From contig NZ_FWWR01000009.1 of the NCBI RefSeq assembly GCF_900176115.1, positions 620,001-684,000 of the forward strand: a DNA stretch of 64,000 nt, written 5' to 3'. Within the stretch, counting starts at the first letter, position 1; every line of letters starts with the position of its first letter. This DNA comes from Peptoniphilus asaccharolyticus DSM 20463 (GTDB lineage: Bacteria > Bacillota > Clostridia > Tissierellales > Peptoniphilaceae). Shown here piece by piece: positions 62,293 through 64,000 of this stretch. The position numbers and the translations under genes were made by a program. The notes beneath the pieces were generated by a model, which saw only the letters and a list, made by a program, of their open reading frames with translations, ran no database searches and had not been told where the DNA came from.

Positions 62293-64000
62293 CTATTTAA
62301 CAACTATATTATATATTTTCTTAGGCACGTAGATTTCTTTAACTACTTGTTTTCCTTGAACTTGGTTACTGTAATTTTCATCTTCTTCAACTACTTTTTT
62401 AACTTCTTCTTGAGTTGCATCTTGAGAAACTTTTACAGTGTATCTAACCTTGCCGTTAAATTGAACTGGTATTTCAATTTCTGTATCAACAGTCTTAGAT
62501 TCATCATATACAGGCCATGAGTTCTCGTTTAGATAACCACCTAATTTATTTACCTCCCATAATTCTTCTGTTATATGAGGTGCAACTGGATTTAATAACA
62601 TCAAGAAAGTTCTAAAGTCTTCTCTTGAAAGTTTACCTAAACTATTGAACTCATTAGTCAAGCTCATTAGTGTTGCTATAGCTGTATTAGCTTTTAAATT
62701 TTCATAGTCTTCTGAAACTTTTTTAATTGCTTTATGAATTGACTTTTCAAGTTCTGGTGTGTATTCTTCTGAATCTGTTAGAATATCTTGAAGATTCCAA
62801 ACTCTTTCTAAGAATCTTCTTGAACCCTTAACTCCATTTTCTGACCAAGGCGCATTCTTTTCGAAATCACCAATGAACATTTCATAAGTTCTCAAAGTAT
62901 CAGCGCCATATTGTTCAACAATTTCATCAGGATTTACTACGTTTCCTCTTGATTTAGACATCTTTTCTCCATTTCCACCAAGAATCATTCCGTGAGATGT
63001 TCTCTTTGCGTATGGTTCTTTAGTTGGAACTATTCCTAAATCGTATAAGAATTTATGCCAGAATCTTGAGTATAGTAAGTGTAGAGTTGTATGTTCCATA
63101 CCTCCGTTATACCAATTTACAGGTGTCCAATATTTTAAAGCTTCTGGATCAGCTAGAGCTTTATCATTCTTAGGATCTGTATATCTTAGGTAGTACCAAG
63201 AAGATCCCGCCCATTGTGGCATAGTATCTGTCTCACGTTTTGCAGGCTTTCCGCAGTGTGGACAAGTTGTATTCAACCATGAATCAATATTTGAAAGTGG
63301 ACTTTCTCCATCATCAGTAGGCTCATAATTTTCAACGTCTGGTAGAAGTATAGGAAGTTCTTCTTCAGGAACTGGAACCCAACCACAGTCTTCGCAATAT
63401 ACCAAAGGTATTGGTTCTCCCCAGTAACGTTGTCTAGAGAATACCCAGTCTCTTAACTTGTAGTTAACTTTTTTATGTCCTAATCCCTTTTCTTCGATAT
63501 GGCTTAACATTGCTTCGATAGCTTCTTTTACACTTAGACCATTCATAAATCCAGAATTTATCATTATTCCAGTGTTAGTGTCAACAAAAGCAGCTTCTTC
63601 AATATTTCCGCCTTCTATAACAGGTATTATTTCTAAGCCAAATTTCTTTGCAAATTCCCAGTCACGTGTATCGTGAGCTGGAACTGCCATTATAGCTCCA
63701 CTACCATAAGTCATAAGCACATAGTCAGAAATCCAAACAGGTATTTCTTTATTAGATATAGGATTTACTGCCTTAATACCTTTTAGTTCTACACCTGTCT
63801 TACCTTGATTTAATTCACTTCTTTCAAAGTCTGATTTCTTAGATACTTCTTCTTTATAAGCTTCTATTTCATCTAAATTTTCTAATTTATCTTTAAATTG
63901 TTCAATCAAAGGATGTTCTGGTGCAACAACCATATATGTTGCTCCAAAAATTGTATCTGGTCTTGTAGTAAATATTTCAAGTTCATAATCCAAGTCTTTT
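62293..64000 (-). CDS. leuS: Leucyl-tRNA synthetase, C-terminal part (5' end outside window)
   Basis: It charges tRNA-Leu. About 569 residues are visible, from inside the CP1 editing domain ([20 protein letters not shown], and [20 protein letters not shown] with the editing Asp). The core continues with [19 protein letters not shown], a zinc-type knuckle (CEDCGW and CPHCG), and the class I KMSKS signature in [15 protein letters not shown]. The anticodon-binding helical bundle and small C-terminal domain ([20 protein letters not shown]) follow. The HIGH motif lies beyond the window edge. The coding sequence is undisturbed. Confidence 0.97.
   Translation of the reverse strand, partial: KDLDYELEIFTTRPDTIFGATYMVVAPEHPLIEQFKDKLENLDEIEAYKEEVSKKSDFERSELNQGKTGVELKGIKAVNPISNKEIPVWISDYVLMTYGSGAIMAVPAHDTRDWEFAKKFGLEIIPVIEGGNIEEAAFVDTNTGIMINSGFMNGLSVKEAIEAMLSHIEEKGLGHKKVNYKLRDWVFSRQRYWGEPIPLVYCEDCGWVPVPEEELPILLPDVENYEPTDDGESPLSNIDSWLNTTCPHCGKPAKRETDTMPQWAGSSWYYLRYTDPKNDKALADPEALKYWTPVNWYNGGMEHTTLHLLYSRFWHKFLYDLGIVPTKEPYAKRTSHGMILGGNGEKMSKSRGNVVNPDEIVEQYGADTLRTYEMFIGDFEKNAPWSENGVKGSRRFLERVWNLQDILTDSEEYTPELEKSIHKAIKKVSEDYENLKANTAIATLMSLTNEFNSLGKLSREDFRTFLMLLNPVAPHITEELWEVNKLGGYLNENSWPVYDESKTVDTEIEIPVQFNGKVRYTVKVSQDATQEEVKKVVEEDENYSNQVQGKQVVKEIYVPKKIYNIVVK

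Overview
The window looks like a chromosomal segment of a low-GC, anaerobic Gram-positive coccus of the Tissierellia/Peptoniphilaceae type; Parvimonas is my best guess. The grounds are very AT-rich DNA, an oxygen-sensitive class III ribonucleotide reductase, the complete [FeFe]-hydrogenase maturation set, a surface protein with albumin-binding-like GA modules, and Firmicutes-style operons (L21-Prp-L27, CdaA-CdaR, PrkC-Stp). The species is inference, not something the sequence proves.

Layout. 1-4.5 kb: a large surface-protein gene cut by an IS30-family element, then a degraded spacer. 4.5-10.9 kb: a DsbA-like protein, the nrdDG operon behind two NrdR-box-like sites, a frameshifted lumazine synthase behind an FMN riboswitch, and a Na/phosphate cotransporter. 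10.9-14.1 kb: an accessory patch with a decayed IS1182-like element, gene debris, and a secreted-protein/membrane-protein pair whose signal-peptide region is frameshifted. 14.1-19.7 kb: obgE-yhbY-nadD-yqeK-LCP-rsfS-ridA and rplU-prp-rpmA. 19.7-23.5 kb: hydE-hydG-hydF and a 58-aa membrane protein. 23.6-28.6 kb: a metallo-beta-lactamase-fold hydrolase, an unknown membrane-anchored protein, T-box-controlled thrS, a one-domain molbindin and a broken CPBP gene. 28.6-40 kb: a long minus-strand operon (FHA protein, RodA/FtsW, PBP2, ispD, ispF, transaldolase, glpX, rho, an RNA methyltransferase, a GME-fold protein), separated from an M20 amidohydrolase by a second IS30 copy. 40-41 kb: recX and a GIY-YIG gene. 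41-47.4 kb: a c-di-AMP module (DUF5317, cdaA, cdaR) joined to a two-component system and a lipoprotein. 47.5-62.1 kb: the conserved yicC-gmk-rpoZ-coaBC-priA-def-fmt-yugP-rsmB-rlmN-stp-prkC-rsgA-rpe-thiN operon. 62.3-64 kb: the 3' part of leuS.

How it fits together. Most of the window is core housekeeping: translation, ribosome assembly, cell-wall synthesis and its Ser/Thr-kinase and c-di-AMP signalling, isoprenoid precursors, and nucleotide and cofactor metabolism. The genome-plasticity signal is strong. There are two nearly identical IS30 copies with clean target duplications, one degenerate IS1182, and at least five broken genes (surface protein, one IS30 transposase, ribH, CPBP, the secreted Gly-rich protein).

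I saw no CRISPR array, tRNA, rRNA or recognisable anti-phage system. The least explained loci are the secreted/membrane pair at 12.7-13.8 kb, the GA-module surface protein, the CdaA-linked two-component system and its lipoprotein, and the Rho protein with three SAP-like repeats.
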